Source of the DNA: CAMDPA01 sp965223035
Lineage (GTDB): Bacteria; Pseudomonadota; Alphaproteobacteria; Rhizobiales; Hyphomicrobiaceae
DNA length: 64,000 bases
Reading direction: 5' to 3'
NCBI GenBank assembly: GCA_965223035.1
Contig: OZ244980.1
Location: 2,728,001 to 2,792,000 of the forward strand
The notes beneath the pieces are model-generated. The model saw only the letters and a program-made list of their open reading frames with translations, did not search any database and was not told the DNA's origin. Positions 1 through 8,254 of the stretch are shown here, in pieces. How positions within the stretch are numbered: position 1 is the first letter of the stretch; the number at the start of each line of letters is the position of its first letter. Made by a program: the position numbers and the translations under genes.

Positions 1-88
1 CCGCGGCAAGTGCTGTCCAGCCGATCAAGTAGCCGCTGAAGATCGTCTTGCGGCTGGCCGGCGTGGGAGCCCGATTGTCACTTCGCAT
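1..88 (-). CDS. N-terminus of an unidentified, probably membrane protein (cut by window edge)
   Basis: Only the first 29 codons are visible, reading leftwards out of the window. The start ATG (86-88) is preceded by a GGAGAAG ribosome binding site at a normal distance, which supports a real gene. The peptide begins MRSDNRAPTPASRK and then turns hydrophobic (YLIGWTALAA), as if entering a first membrane segment or signal anchor. Nothing in this fragment identifies a family. It is transcribed divergently from glmU. Confidence 0.55.
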   Translation of the reverse strand, partial: MRSDNRAPTPASRKTIFSGYLIGWTALAA

Positions 89-434
89 CTTGCTTCTCCA
101 AACACTAATGGGCGCGCCCTCGACAACCCAAGACTGCATTTATGGCGAAGCTCAAATGAGTCTGCTTGCAGGGTCAAGGCGATGGACCGGTGCCGATCGG
201 TTGAATTGTGGATAGAGTTGGATCAGCCACGCTGAGGACCGACAAGTGCATGACGAATCGTGTTTTCTAACGGCCCTTTCATGCCACGATTGCATCGTTG
301 TGTCGCAACGGCCAACGGCGTGAGCCGCAATCGGGATTGGCGCTCGCGCCGACACATGGACGTGGCCGGGTTGCGGGTCACGTCGCGGCGTGGACGACGG
401 CCATTCAAGGGTCGCAGTTGTTGGGAGCAGTGGC
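89..434. other. Intergenic spacer between divergent genes, no gene seen
   Basis: This spacer separates the leftward partial gene from glmU and should carry both promoters. Open frames here read through the glmU start on either strand and lack ribosome binding sites or family resemblance. No convincing promoter hexamers or repeats were recognised. Confidence 0.5.
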
Positions 435-1802
435 ATGAGCAACACCGGTCTGCTTGCGATCGTCCTCGCCGCGGGCAAGGGCACGCGCATGAGATCAGCT
501 AGGCCCAAGGTGCTCCACGAGATCGGCGGGCTGACGATGCTCGGTCACGTTTTGAGCGTGGCCGCACAAGTTGCATCCGACCATATCGCCGTCGTGATAG
601 GGCCGGACATGGATGCCGTCCGAGACGAGGCCGTCACCCGCTCCCCTTCCACTGGCATTTTTGTCCAACCCGAGCAGCGTGGTACCGCCGACGCCGTTTT
701 GGCCGCGCGCGAAGCGCTGCAGAACCATCGCGGCGATGTGATCGTCCTTTACGCAGATACGCCGCTTCTGACCGCGGCGACCATCGCCCGAATGCGCGCG
801 ACGCTGGATGCGGGTGCGCATGTTGCCGTGCTGGGCTTTAAGGCGGCCGACCCCTCTGGCTACGGCCGTCTGCTGACCGATCACGACGGCAGTTTATTGG
901 CCATCCGTGAGGAAAAAGATGCCGATGTGAACGAGCAAGGCCTGGGCTTTTGTAATTCGGGTGTGATGGCCTTTCGCTGCCAGAACTTGCTGTCGATTTT
1001 GGATCGGATCGGCAACGCCAATTGGAAAGGCGAGTACTATCTCACCGATGCCATTGCGCTGGCGCGCGGCGACGGTCTGATGGCGGTCGCCGTCGAGTGT
1101 CAAGAACAAGAGGTGATCGGCATCAACAACCGCGAACAGTTGGCCGTGGCTGAAGCCATATTCCAACAGCGCCGCCGCAGACAGGTGATGGCTGAAGGCG
1201 TAACGCTGACGGCCCCAGAAACCGTCTATTTCAGTTATGACACCACCCTCGGTGAAGATGTCGTCATCGAGCCGAACGTGTTTTTCGGGCCCGGGGTGGT
1301 GGTGGAAGACGGCGTTGCCATCCGCGCCAACTGCCACATCACCGATACCCATATTCGCACCGGCGCGAGCATTGGTCCGTTCGCCCGCTTGCGACCGGGT
1401 GCCGATGTCGGCCCCAACGCGCACGTCGGCAATTTCGTCGAGGTCAAGAACACGACGCTGGAGGCGGGGGCCAAGGCCAATCACCTCGCCTATTTGGGCG
1501 ACGGCTGGGTCGGCGCCGGCGCCAACATCGGCGCCGGCACCATTTTTTGCAACTACGATGGTTTCTTCAAATATCGCACCGAGATCGGCCCGGGCAGCTT
1601 TGTTGGCTCAAACAGCTCGCTGGTGGCCCCGGTGACGATAGGACCTGGCGCTTACATCGGCTCCGGCAGCGTCATTGCGCGGGATGTGCCAGCCGATGCG
1701 CTGGTACTCGAGCGCAGCCAACTGACGACCAAATCGGGCTGGGCAGCGGCCTTCCGTGAGAAGATGTCTCATCGGAAGGCCAAGGCGAAAGGTTCAAGCT
1801 GA
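435..1802 (+). CDS. glmU: Bifunctional UDP-N-acetylglucosamine pyrophosphorylase / glucosamine-1-phosphate N-acetyltransferase
   Basis: GlmU makes UDP-GlcNAc in the cytoplasm for peptidoglycan and lipopolysaccharide: acetylation of glucosamine-1-phosphate followed by uridylyl transfer. The N-terminal half carries the nucleotidyltransferase signature LAAGKGTRM at residues 11-19 and the conserved Lys25. The C-terminal half (about 250-430) is a left-handed beta helix with hexapeptide repeats and the acetyltransferase segment around HVGNFVEVKNTTL. At 455 residues it matches the usual length (about 456). I chose ATG 435 because GGAGCAG lies just upstream and the protein then starts at the nucleotide-binding domain; the frame is open 15 codons further up but without support. 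glmS follows on the same strand after 177 bases. Confidence 0.97.
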   Translation: MSNTGLLAIVLAAGKGTRMRSARPKVLHEIGGLTMLGHVLSVAAQVASDHIAVVIGPDMDAVRDEAVTRSPSTGIFVQPEQRGTADAVLAAREALQNHRGDVIVLYADTPLLTAATIARMRATLDAGAHVAVLGFKAADPSGYGRLLTDHDGSLLAIREEKDADVNEQGLGFCNSGVMAFRCQNLLSILDRIGNANWKGEYYLTDAIALARGDGLMAVAVECQEQEVIGINNREQLAVAEAIFQQRRRRQVMAEGVTLTAPETVYFSYDTTLGEDVVIEPNVFFGPGVVVEDGVAIRANCHITDTHIRTGASIGPFARLRPGADVGPNAHVGNFVEVKNTTLEAGAKANHLAYLGDGWVGAGANIGAGTIFCNYDGFFKYRTEIGPGSFVGSNSSLVAPVTIGPGAYIGSGSVIARDVPADALVLERSQLTTKSGWAAAFREKMSHRKAKAKGSS

Positions 1803-1854
1803 TAAACTCTGACGCGTCATTTGTCTTGAGCCCGCGACCAGAATGGGCGACCTA

Positions 1855-1868
1855 CCAGCACGTGCTGG
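1855..1868. promoter_or_regulatory. 14-bp perfect palindrome between glmU and glmS
   Basis: CCAGCACGTGCTGG reads identically on both strands and sits in the 177-base spacer between glmU and glmS, about 110 bases before the glmS start. It could be a regulator site or a short hairpin. No trailing T-run is present, so a terminator is unlikely. Function is unknown. Confidence 0.3.
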
Positions 1869-1979
1869 CACGTCAGCGTTCAGCAGAGATCGGAAGCCAG
1901 GGTTCATCAGCAGCTGCTGACCGGGCGTCGTCGGGATAGCGAGATGACGTTCACGCAGCCGACCAAGGAGTTCAGTGGG

Positions 1980-3800
1980 ATGTGCGGCATCGTCGGAATT
2001 CTGGGTAACGAGCCGGTCGCGGCCGATATCGTCGATGCGCTGCGGCGGCTTGAGTATCGCGGCTACGATTCGGCCGGAATCGCGACGGTCTCGGCCGGAC
2101 GCCTGCGGCGCCGGCGCTCGGAAGGCAAGCTGCGCAATCTTGAAGCGCGATTGGTGACCGAGCCGCTGGAGGGCCTCACCGGCATCGGCCACACGCGCTG
2201 GGCGACCCACGGCATGCCGATCGAGCGCAACGCACATCCGCACATGAATGACCTGGTTTCCGTGGTTCATAACGGGATCATCGAGAATTACCGAGAATTG
2301 AAACAGTCGCTGTCGGCGTTGGGTCACGTGTTTGCGACCGATACCGACACGGAGGTGATCGTTCATCTGGTCTCCACGGCGTTGCAGCAGGGGCATGACC
2401 CGAGGGAGGCGGTGCGCCGCTCGCTCAAACAGCTGAAAGGCGCCTATGCCCTCGCGATCATTTTTTCACAGCACGACGATCTGATGATTGCGGCGCGGCA
2501 AGGCTCTCCGCTCGCCATTGGCCATGGCCGGCACAACATGTTTTTGGGCAGCGATGCGATTGCGCTGGCGCCGTTTACCGATTCGCTCACCTACTTGGAG
2601 GAGGGCGATTGGGCCGTGCTGACACGGTCCGGGGTCGAAATCTTCGATCTGGAGGACAACCCGGTTGAGCGGCCGATCGTCAAGTCCGTCGCCAGCTCGC
2701 TGTTGGTCGACAAGGGCAACCATCGCCATTTCATGGCCAAGGAGATCCATGAGCAGCCAGAGGTGATCAGCCACACCTTGGCCAACTACCTCGATATGGG
2801 CCGCGGCCGGGTCAACATGCCGGATCTCGGCATCGATTTGGCGACGGTTCCCAGCGTGGCGATCTCTGCATGCGGCACGGCCTATTATGCAGGCCTGGTC
2901 GCCAAGTATTGGATCGAGCGCTATGCGCGACTGCCGGTGGAGATCGATATCGCGTCGGAATTTCGATACCGTGAGCCGCCGATGGCTGAAGGGGGCTTGG
3001 CCCTGTTCGTATCGCAATCAGGTGAGACCGCCGATACCTTGGCCACATTGCGGTATGCGCAACGCAGCGGCCAGCGCACCGCCTCCATCGTCAACGTCCA
3101 TACCTCGACAATTGCGCGCGAATCGGATGCGGTTCTACCAACCCTGGCGGGGCCGGAAATCGGTGTCGCTTCGACCAAGGCGTTCACCTGTCAGCTTGCT
3201 GCACTTGCGTGCCTGGCGATCGCTCTGGGTCGGGCGCGCGGCACGCTCAGTGCGGAGGCGGAAACTGAGCTGGTGCAGGCACTGACCGAAGTCCCCCGCC
3301 ATATTTCGACCCTGCTGCGGGCGGAGGATCAGTACGAGGCGCTTGGGCACACTCTATGCAAGGCTCGCGATGTGATCTATTTGGGGCGCGGGTTGAGCTA
3401 TCCGATCGCGTTGGAGGGCGCGCTTAAGCTGAAAGAAATCTCCTACATCCATGCGGAAGGTTATGCTGCTGGTGAGTTAAAACATGGGCCGATCGCGTTG
3501 ATCGACGAGGCGGTTCCGGTTTTGGTGGTCGCGCCCGAGGACGGTCTGTTCGATAAGACGATTTCGAACATGCAAGAGGTGTCGGCCCGGGGCGGCCAGA
3601 TCGTCATGATCAGCGATGCTCTGCCCGAGAAAGCCGGATGCACCTTGGCTGGGCACTTGGCTTTGCCGCGCACCCACGCTTTCATCGTGCCATTGATCTA
3701 TGCGATCCCGATGCAGTTGATCGCCTACCACACGGCTGTGCAAATGGGGACCGATGTGGATCAGCCGCGCAACCTCGCCAAGTCGGTAACGGTCGAATAA
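1980..3800 (+). CDS. glmS: Glutamine-fructose-6-phosphate aminotransferase (isomerizing)
   Basis: GlmS converts fructose-6-phosphate and glutamine to glucosamine-6-phosphate, the first step of amino-sugar synthesis. The start is set by the obligatory N-terminal cysteine: the protein begins MCGIVGILGN, and Cys2 becomes the glutaminase nucleophile after Met removal. An AAGGAG site (1965-1970) precedes ATG 1980. Residues 1-215 form the class II glutamine amidotransferase domain, followed by two SIS sugar-isomerase domains (about 285-415 and 455-590). The C-terminus DVDQPRNLAKSVTVE is typical of the family. At 606 residues it is full length. No glmS ribozyme or riboswitch is evident upstream, as expected outside Firmicutes. 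Pairing with glmU suggests co-regulation. Confidence 0.97.
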   Translation: MCGIVGILGNEPVAADIVDALRRLEYRGYDSAGIATVSAGRLRRRRSEGKLRNLEARLVTEPLEGLTGIGHTRWATHGMPIERNAHPHMNDLVSVVHNGIIENYRELKQSLSALGHVFATDTDTEVIVHLVSTALQQGHDPREAVRRSLKQLKGAYALAIIFSQHDDLMIAARQGSPLAIGHGRHNMFLGSDAIALAPFTDSLTYLEEGDWAVLTRSGVEIFDLEDNPVERPIVKSVASSLLVDKGNHRHFMAKEIHEQPEVISHTLANYLDMGRGRVNMPDLGIDLATVPSVAISACGTAYYAGLVAKYWIERYARLPVEIDIASEFRYREPPMAEGGLALFVSQSGETADTLATLRYAQRSGQRTASIVNVHTSTIARESDAVLPTLAGPEIGVASTKAFTCQLAALACLAIALGRARGTLSAEAETELVQALTEVPRHISTLLRAEDQYEALGHTLCKARDVIYLGRGLSYPIALEGALKLKEISYIHAEGYAAGELKHGPIALIDEAVPVLVVAPEDGLFDKTISNMQEVSARGGQIVMISDALPEKAGCTLAGHLALPRTHAFIVPLIYAIPMQLIAYHTAVQMGTDVDQPRNLAKSVTVE

Positions 3801-3913
3801 TGCGAGACGGGGTCAGACGCGACGCAATTACGCTGTAAAGTGCGATTGGCGATGCGAGTCGTCTGTCGTAGGCTGGGAATGAGGGTTGTGCGCACCGTAA
3901 GGACACACGCACA

Positions 3914-5284
3914 ATGGGGACGCCAGACATGAATTCAGCAGCACGATGGCGCGCACCGGAGCAGCTCCTCGCGGCTCTCTTGGGCTGTTGTATGGTGGTG
4001 CTGTGCCTTGCGGCCATGGCTCGTTCGGCCGAGGCACAACGTCCCGATGCCGCGAAGAGCGCGAGCAACGCGAAAAAGCTGGGAGCGGTGGAGGCGCAGC
4101 GCGCAGTCGAGGCCGGGATCTCGGCATTGAATGCCGGCCGCGCTTCCCGTGCCGTCAAGACGCTGTCAGCCGCGCTCGAGGCTGGGTCGCTGCCACCGTC
4201 GCAATCGGCGCGCGCGCTCTATTATCGCGGGCTGGCCTATCGTAAGGCCAACAAGCCGGCACGGGCGATCTCAGATCTGACGGCGGCGCTTTGGTTGAAG
4301 GGCGGGCTGGACGGCCAGATGCGTGCGCGGGCACAACAGGCGCGAGCGGCCGCTTACGCCAAGGTCGGGCTTAATGCCGCACCGATCGCGGCTAATCCGC
4401 GCCCGCGGACGGACGAACCGTCGGCAACGGCCGCGTCCGAAGGGCCAGATGCCGCGGCCCGGCCAGGCGCCAAGATTTCGGTGGCCAAGGTTCCAGCCCA
4501 ACCCAGCGGCCCGCTTGGCGGGCTGTTCGGGGGGTTGTTTGGTGGCGGCAGCGCGCCGACGGTTACCTCCACCACGCCCAAGCCAGCTGAGCAGAAGCCG
4601 AAGCCAGCCGTGATCGCCAGCGGCTTTCAGACGACGATTAGGCGAGCGCCACACGCTCGGCCGAAGGCAGCACCTCTAGCTTCCATCAGCCGAGCCGGCG
4701 ATCGGCCGCGGCCGCCGACGTTGCAACAAAGACCGCGGCCCGCCAAGCCACAGGCGACGTCCTGGTCGCGGACGGCAAAGCCAACCAAGCCGAGACCGAG
4801 ACCGAGACCGGCCTCATCCTGGTCGAGCGCCAAGGTCAAAGTGGTCCGCCGATCCCGTCGGGTACCGGCCGCCAGGCCGCCGGTCGCTCCAACACGCCAA
4901 CCGAGCAGGACCCGGTCCTCGCAGACCAGACAGGTCAAACCGACGGCGCGCGCAGCTGCTGTCGAACGATCACGGCAACGCAAGGCCAAAGCCCCGGCGC
5001 GCGTTGCCTCGGCGGCCATGCCGGACGGGCGCAGCTATCAGGTGCAGGTGGCCGCCGTCCGCTCAGCTCAAGCGGCAGCCGGGGTAGCAGCGCAGCTCAG
5101 GCAACAATTCGGTCGCGAGTTAGGCGGTCGTGCACCGGTGGTCGACCAGCGCGTCGTCGGTAATCTGGGTACGATTTATCGGGTGCACGTCGGACCGTTC
5201 CGCTCAGCTGCCGAGTCGCAGAGGTTGTGCCGAAAGCTGAAGGCCGCCGGAATGGCGTGCCGGGTGACGACACGCGCTCAGTAG
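3914..5284 (+). CDS. Secreted SPOR-domain protein with TPR-like N-terminal region
   Basis: The 456-residue protein starts with a signal peptide (hydrophobic core LLAALLGCCMVVLCLAAMA, cleavage near AEAQ). Residues about 45-125 form helices resembling tetratricopeptide repeats (ALNAGRASRAVKTLSAAL, RALYYRGLAYRKANKPARAI). A long Pro/Arg/Lys-rich linker with a glycine-phenylalanine patch (GGLFGGLFGGG) follows. The last 80 residues are a SPOR domain (SYQVQVAAVRS to VHVGPFRSAAESQRLCRKL), a fold that binds denuded peptidoglycan at division sites. A role in envelope or septal peptidoglycan is inferred. ATG 3929 is an alternative start. It lies 113 bases after glmS on the same strand; no partner is obvious. 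Confidence 0.75.
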   Translation: MGTPDMNSAARWRAPEQLLAALLGCCMVVLCLAAMARSAEAQRPDAAKSASNAKKLGAVEAQRAVEAGISALNAGRASRAVKTLSAALEAGSLPPSQSARALYYRGLAYRKANKPARAISDLTAALWLKGGLDGQMRARAQQARAAAYAKVGLNAAPIAANPRPRTDEPSATAASEGPDAAARPGAKISVAKVPAQPSGPLGGLFGGLFGGGSAPTVTSTTPKPAEQKPKPAVIASGFQTTIRRAPHARPKAAPLASISRAGDRPRPPTLQQRPRPAKPQATSWSRTAKPTKPRPRPRPASSWSSAKVKVVRRSRRVPAARPPVAPTRQPSRTRSSQTRQVKPTARAAAVERSRQRKAKAPARVASAAMPDGRSYQVQVAAVRSAQAAAGVAAQLRQQFGRELGGRAPVVDQRVVGNLGTIYRVHVGPFRSAAESQRLCRKLKAAGMACRVTTRAQ

Positions 5285-5709
5285 TGCGCTTGCATGTGGC
5301 TGGCGCTCGTGCATGCTTGATGCCTCGTCGTGTGGCGGCGGTGTCGCGGCGGCATTCAGGTCGGCCGAGCCGCACATCGTCCGGGCCCAGCGTTCTCAGG
5401 GGTTTTGAGACACCAAGCGACCCGTGAGCCGGTACGGCAGAGTGCAACAACGACGGGGTGTCATTACGACTTGGGCGAGCTTTCGCATCGGTGCAAAGCG
5501 ACGTTGGGGGTAAGGACTGCTGGCCGAACGGGTTTCGGCAGATCGCCCCAACCGGCAGCTTACCGAGCGCGATCGTGGTGATACGGTAGCACTTGCGCAG
5601 CACGCGGTGTGCGGCGGCCATACAGCTTGGCTGCCCATCATCCACCGCTCAATGAGGTTTGAGCGCAGCTGTGCACCTTAAGGAAACGCCATGGAGATCG
5701 GTCCTGACG

Positions 5710-5892
5710 AGAGCAACGTTCTGCTTTTCATCGGAACCGGAACGATCCCGATGAAGCGCAGGTTGCTTTCCACTTTAAGAGCGATCATCGAGCCCTCAAT
5801 TGGAACCGGCTTTGCGGTTCCAATTGAGGGCTCGATGACCTAGGGCGTTTCAGAGTTGGCTGGAACCATCGCGGTCCACCACCTGGCCACCT
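5710..5892. repeat. Composite interspersed repeat, modules A+B+C
   Basis: Three modules recur in this window. Module A is an imperfect palindrome with AGCAACCTGCCTTTAATCGG near one end. Module B is a strong palindrome with arms like CCTTAAATCGGAACCGG and ends in GATGATCTAG. Module C contains GAGTTGGCTGGAACCATCC and a CCCGGCCACC tail. This copy has A (5710-5773), B with arms CTCAATTGGAACCGG / CCGGTTCCAATTGAG (about 5774-5843, perfectly paired although both arms differ from the consensus), and C (5844-5892). The compensated arm changes suggest selection or copying of the paired structure. Confidence 0.85.
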
Positions 5893-5964
5893 CATGGCAC
5901 GCTTGAATTGGTGGCCGGGTCGGGAGTCGGGCCGGTCGGGCGGTTCCGCCGAAAGCGGACATGG

Positions 5965-6029
5965 TCTAGAGCAACCTGCCTTAAATCGGAACCGGCTTTG
6001 CGGTTCCGATTTAAGGCGCGATGATCTAG
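5965..6029. repeat. Interspersed repeat, hybrid A/B copy just upstream of the DUF502 gene
   Basis: It begins CTAGAGCAACCTGCC (module A end) and continues into the module B palindrome ending GATGATCTAG. Both boundaries are CTAG, itself a palindrome. It lies about 50 bases before the chosen start of the DUF502 gene, and the frame of that gene is open through it, so automatic annotation could wrongly include repeat-coded peptide (LEQPALNRNR) in the protein. Confidence 0.85.
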
Positions 6030-6079
6030 TCACGAGCCGGCGGCGCTCGTCGCCGAGGCTCACGAGCGGGAGGACGGTG

Positions 6080-6964
6080 GTGTCCAGCGAGCAACGGGGA
6101 AGGCATCCCGATACCGAAGCGCCCGGTTCCAGCCAAGATGAACCGGAGCTCCGGCTGGAGCGGACGGATCTAGGCGGCAACCGACACTTTTCGTCGCTGG
6201 GTTTTGCGGTACGGCTGAGAAACTACTTTTTGACCGGTGTCGTTGTCGTCGGCCCCGTGGCGATTACCGTTTACCTTGTTTGGTGGTTCATCAAATTGGT
6301 CGACGGGTGGGTCAAACCGCTGATCCCTGAGGTCTATAATCCGGAGACCTATCTGCCGTTCGCCATCCCGGGCTTCGGTCTGCTGTTTGCGATTGGCATA
6401 TTGATGATGATTGGTGCGCTGGCGGCCAACCTGCTTGGCCAGTCGATGATCTCGATGGGCGAGCAGTTTGTCGGCCGCATGCCGATCGTTCGCAATGTCT
6501 ATCGGGGCCTCAAGCAGATGTTTGAGTCGATGGTGGCTGCAGCGCATCCGGAAAATCAGTTTGCCCAGGTCGGATTGATGGAGTTTCCCTCCAAGGGGAT
6601 CTGGTCGCTGGTTTACGTGACCGGCGATGCGATCGGCGAGTTACAGGAAGTGGCACCGGGTGGCGAGCGCGATAACGTCATCGTCTGGATGCCGACGGGC
6701 TTTATGCCGCCGACTGGCTTTGTGTGTATCGTCCCGCGCAAGGATGTCATGCTGTTGGATATGAGCGTCGAGGACGCCGCCAAGATTGTCATGACCGCCG
6801 GCCTTGTCATGCCGGATTATCAGGCGGGGCTGGACCAGCTGGTCAAGGCCGCGCGGCTCGAAAAGCCGCCCCGTCCCAAGCGAGGGGGTCCAGCCAACGA
6901 TCGTTCGCGTGTTGGGCCAGGCGCCGGTGGTGGGCGCGGACCGGAAAAGAAAGTGCAGCCCTGA
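6080..6964 (+). CDS. DUF502 family inner-membrane protein
   Basis: This 294-residue protein has the DUF502 layout: a short cytoplasmic N-terminus, a first membrane segment (YFLTGVVVVGPVAITVYLVWWFI), a loop with conserved Asp/Trp residues, a second membrane segment (FGLLFAIGILMMIGALAANLLG), then the family motif region IVRNVYRGLKQMFESM and a soluble C-terminal domain with GFMPPTGF. The tail is basic and glycine-rich. The frame is open from 5894, but that extension crosses a repeat. GTG 6080, six bases after a GGGAGGA site, is the better start; GTG 6077 is adjacent. Biochemical function of the family is not established to my knowledge. Confidence 0.85.
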   Translation: MSSEQRGRHPDTEAPGSSQDEPELRLERTDLGGNRHFSSLGFAVRLRNYFLTGVVVVGPVAITVYLVWWFIKLVDGWVKPLIPEVYNPETYLPFAIPGFGLLFAIGILMMIGALAANLLGQSMISMGEQFVGRMPIVRNVYRGLKQMFESMVAAAHPENQFAQVGLMEFPSKGIWSLVYVTGDAIGELQEVAPGGERDNVIVWMPTGFMPPTGFVCIVPRKDVMLLDMSVEDAAKIVMTAGLVMPDYQAGLDQLVKAARLEKPPRPKRGGPANDRSRVGPGAGGGRGPEKKVQP

Positions 6965-7039
6965 GCGGGGTGGCGGCCAAGGTCCCCATTGCCGCACACG
7001 ACTATGCCCGATTTCAGACGGCTCGAGCGGCGGATTGCG

Positions 7040-7103
7040 CTAGATCATCGCGCCTTAAATCGGAACCGCAAAGCCGGTTCCGATTGAAGGCAGGTTGCTC
7101 TAG
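7040..7103. repeat. Interspersed repeat, hybrid A/B copy downstream of DUF502
   Basis: It runs from CTAGATCATCGCGCC to GCAGGTTGCTCTAG with the palindromic core AATCGGAACC / GGTTCCGATT. It lies between the convergent DUF502 and IalB genes, 76 bases after the DUF502 stop. In orientation it is the reverse of the 5965-6029 copy. Confidence 0.85.
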
Positions 7104-7188
7104 GTTTGGAACGGTCACGTCACGAATGAGATGGCCCGCGCCGCGGGTCCATCAACATACCACCTGACGCAATGTTATGTGCGCTCAC

Positions 7189-7983
7189 TTACCGCTTGGG
7201 TGCCGGGCCACCGGAGGATGATTTGCCCTTGTTCTGTTGCTGCTCCAGGTGTTCTTGATATTTCTTCATTTGCTGGATCTGGTTGCCGCGGATCTTATCC
7301 CACAACGCCTTGCGTTGCTTTTTGTAGAGCACGTTGTCGACCGGTTTGCCGGCGAGCGTCTTGGAAAATCCATTCAGGGGAACGCGGAACGGTATCGGTC
7401 GGCCGGACACGTGAATCGCCATGACGAGCATCACGGCTCCACCTTTCATGGCCTCGATCAGCTGCGGTGTCGCCTCGTTCTCGGCGGTACAGCCGTTCTG
7501 GTGACACATGGTAAAGACCAGCCGCTGCGATGGCAGCGTGTTGAAGTCGACCTTTTCCTTCTTCTGCAGCTTGGTCCAATGCGCTTTGTCGTAGACGAAC
7601 ACGCGCATGCCCGAGGGAATTCTGAGACCGACGGCGGATGGCACCATCACCATCAAGCCCATCTTCTGGACGCCCTGCAGTTTCTGGATGGCAGCCGATA
7701 TCACCGTGACGCCGGCCGGTGTCATCTGCTCGTGATGGGTGAGACACAGCCGCCGCGCTTCCAGGACCGGCTTCTTATCCTTACCGATCACCGGCTTGCC
7801 GTCAGGCCCGCGTTTGGGATACTTGGCCTGCTCGCACAGCTTGACCCATGCGCTTTGGCTCGCTGCCGCCTTCGATTTGGACTTTTGCGCTTGCACCGGG
7901 CTAGCAAGACCTGCCAGAGCGAGCAGGCTAGCGCCAGCTAGTGTGATGAGTGCTGCCTGGGCACATCCAATCCACTTCGCCAT
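7189..7983 (-). CDS. Invasion-associated locus B (IalB) family protein
   Basis: The 264-residue protein has a signal peptide (ALITLAGASLLALAGLASPVQAQ) followed by the IalB-like core: WVKLCEQAKYPKR, a Cys-containing RRLCLTHHEQ, MVMVPSAVGLRIPSGMRVFVY, and a central CHQNGC pair. The cysteines probably form disulfides in the periplasm. A Lys/Gln-rich helical tail (from about residue 225) is longer than in the short Bartonella protein. Alphaproteobacteria commonly have several IalB paralogues with unknown, envelope-related roles, so the name does not imply pathogenicity. It is convergent with DUF502 and divergent from the binding-protein gene at 8255. Confidence 0.85.
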   Translation of the reverse strand: MAKWIGCAQAALITLAGASLLALAGLASPVQAQKSKSKAAASQSAWVKLCEQAKYPKRGPDGKPVIGKDKKPVLEARRLCLTHHEQMTPAGVTVISAAIQKLQGVQKMGLMVMVPSAVGLRIPSGMRVFVYDKAHWTKLQKKEKVDFNTLPSQRLVFTMCHQNGCTAENEATPQLIEAMKGGAVMLVMAIHVSGRPIPFRVPLNGFSKTLAGKPVDNVLYKKQRKALWDKIRGNQIQQMKKYQEHLEQQQNKGKSSSGGPAPKR

Positions 7984-8254
7984 GTGAAAATGAACCTTTC
8001 CTTATTTGGCGAGTCCCGCTCGCATGAATTGAGACACCGATTAGACCATAACGATGGTCCGCGTTGGTCACGCGCTGTTGGTCGAAGCTGTCGCACCGCC
8101 CCCGCCAGCCGGACTAAAGGCTTGAATGAGGCAATCGCATGGCCGACATGCTGGGCTCGAGAGCAGGTGCGCGCGATGATTGTGGAGAGTTGCGCTACAG
8201 ACACGACCGCGCTCTGCCCCGCTTGCTGCCTCAATCGCAGGATCCAATGGGCTG

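Larger units (their letters stand above)
5285..6079. other. 795-base intergenic region dominated by repeats
   Basis: No gene is convincing here. Frames on both strands give low-complexity Arg/Pro-rich peptides without ribosome binding sites. The right half contains composite repeat modules at 5710-5892 and 5965-6029 (listed separately). The left part, 5285-5700, shows no recognised element. Confidence 0.5.

Noticed and set aside
5894..6079. N-terminal extension of the DUF502 protein
   Set aside because: The extension is repeat-coded (LEQPALNRNR) and lacks homology; GTG 6080 with GGGAGGA is better.
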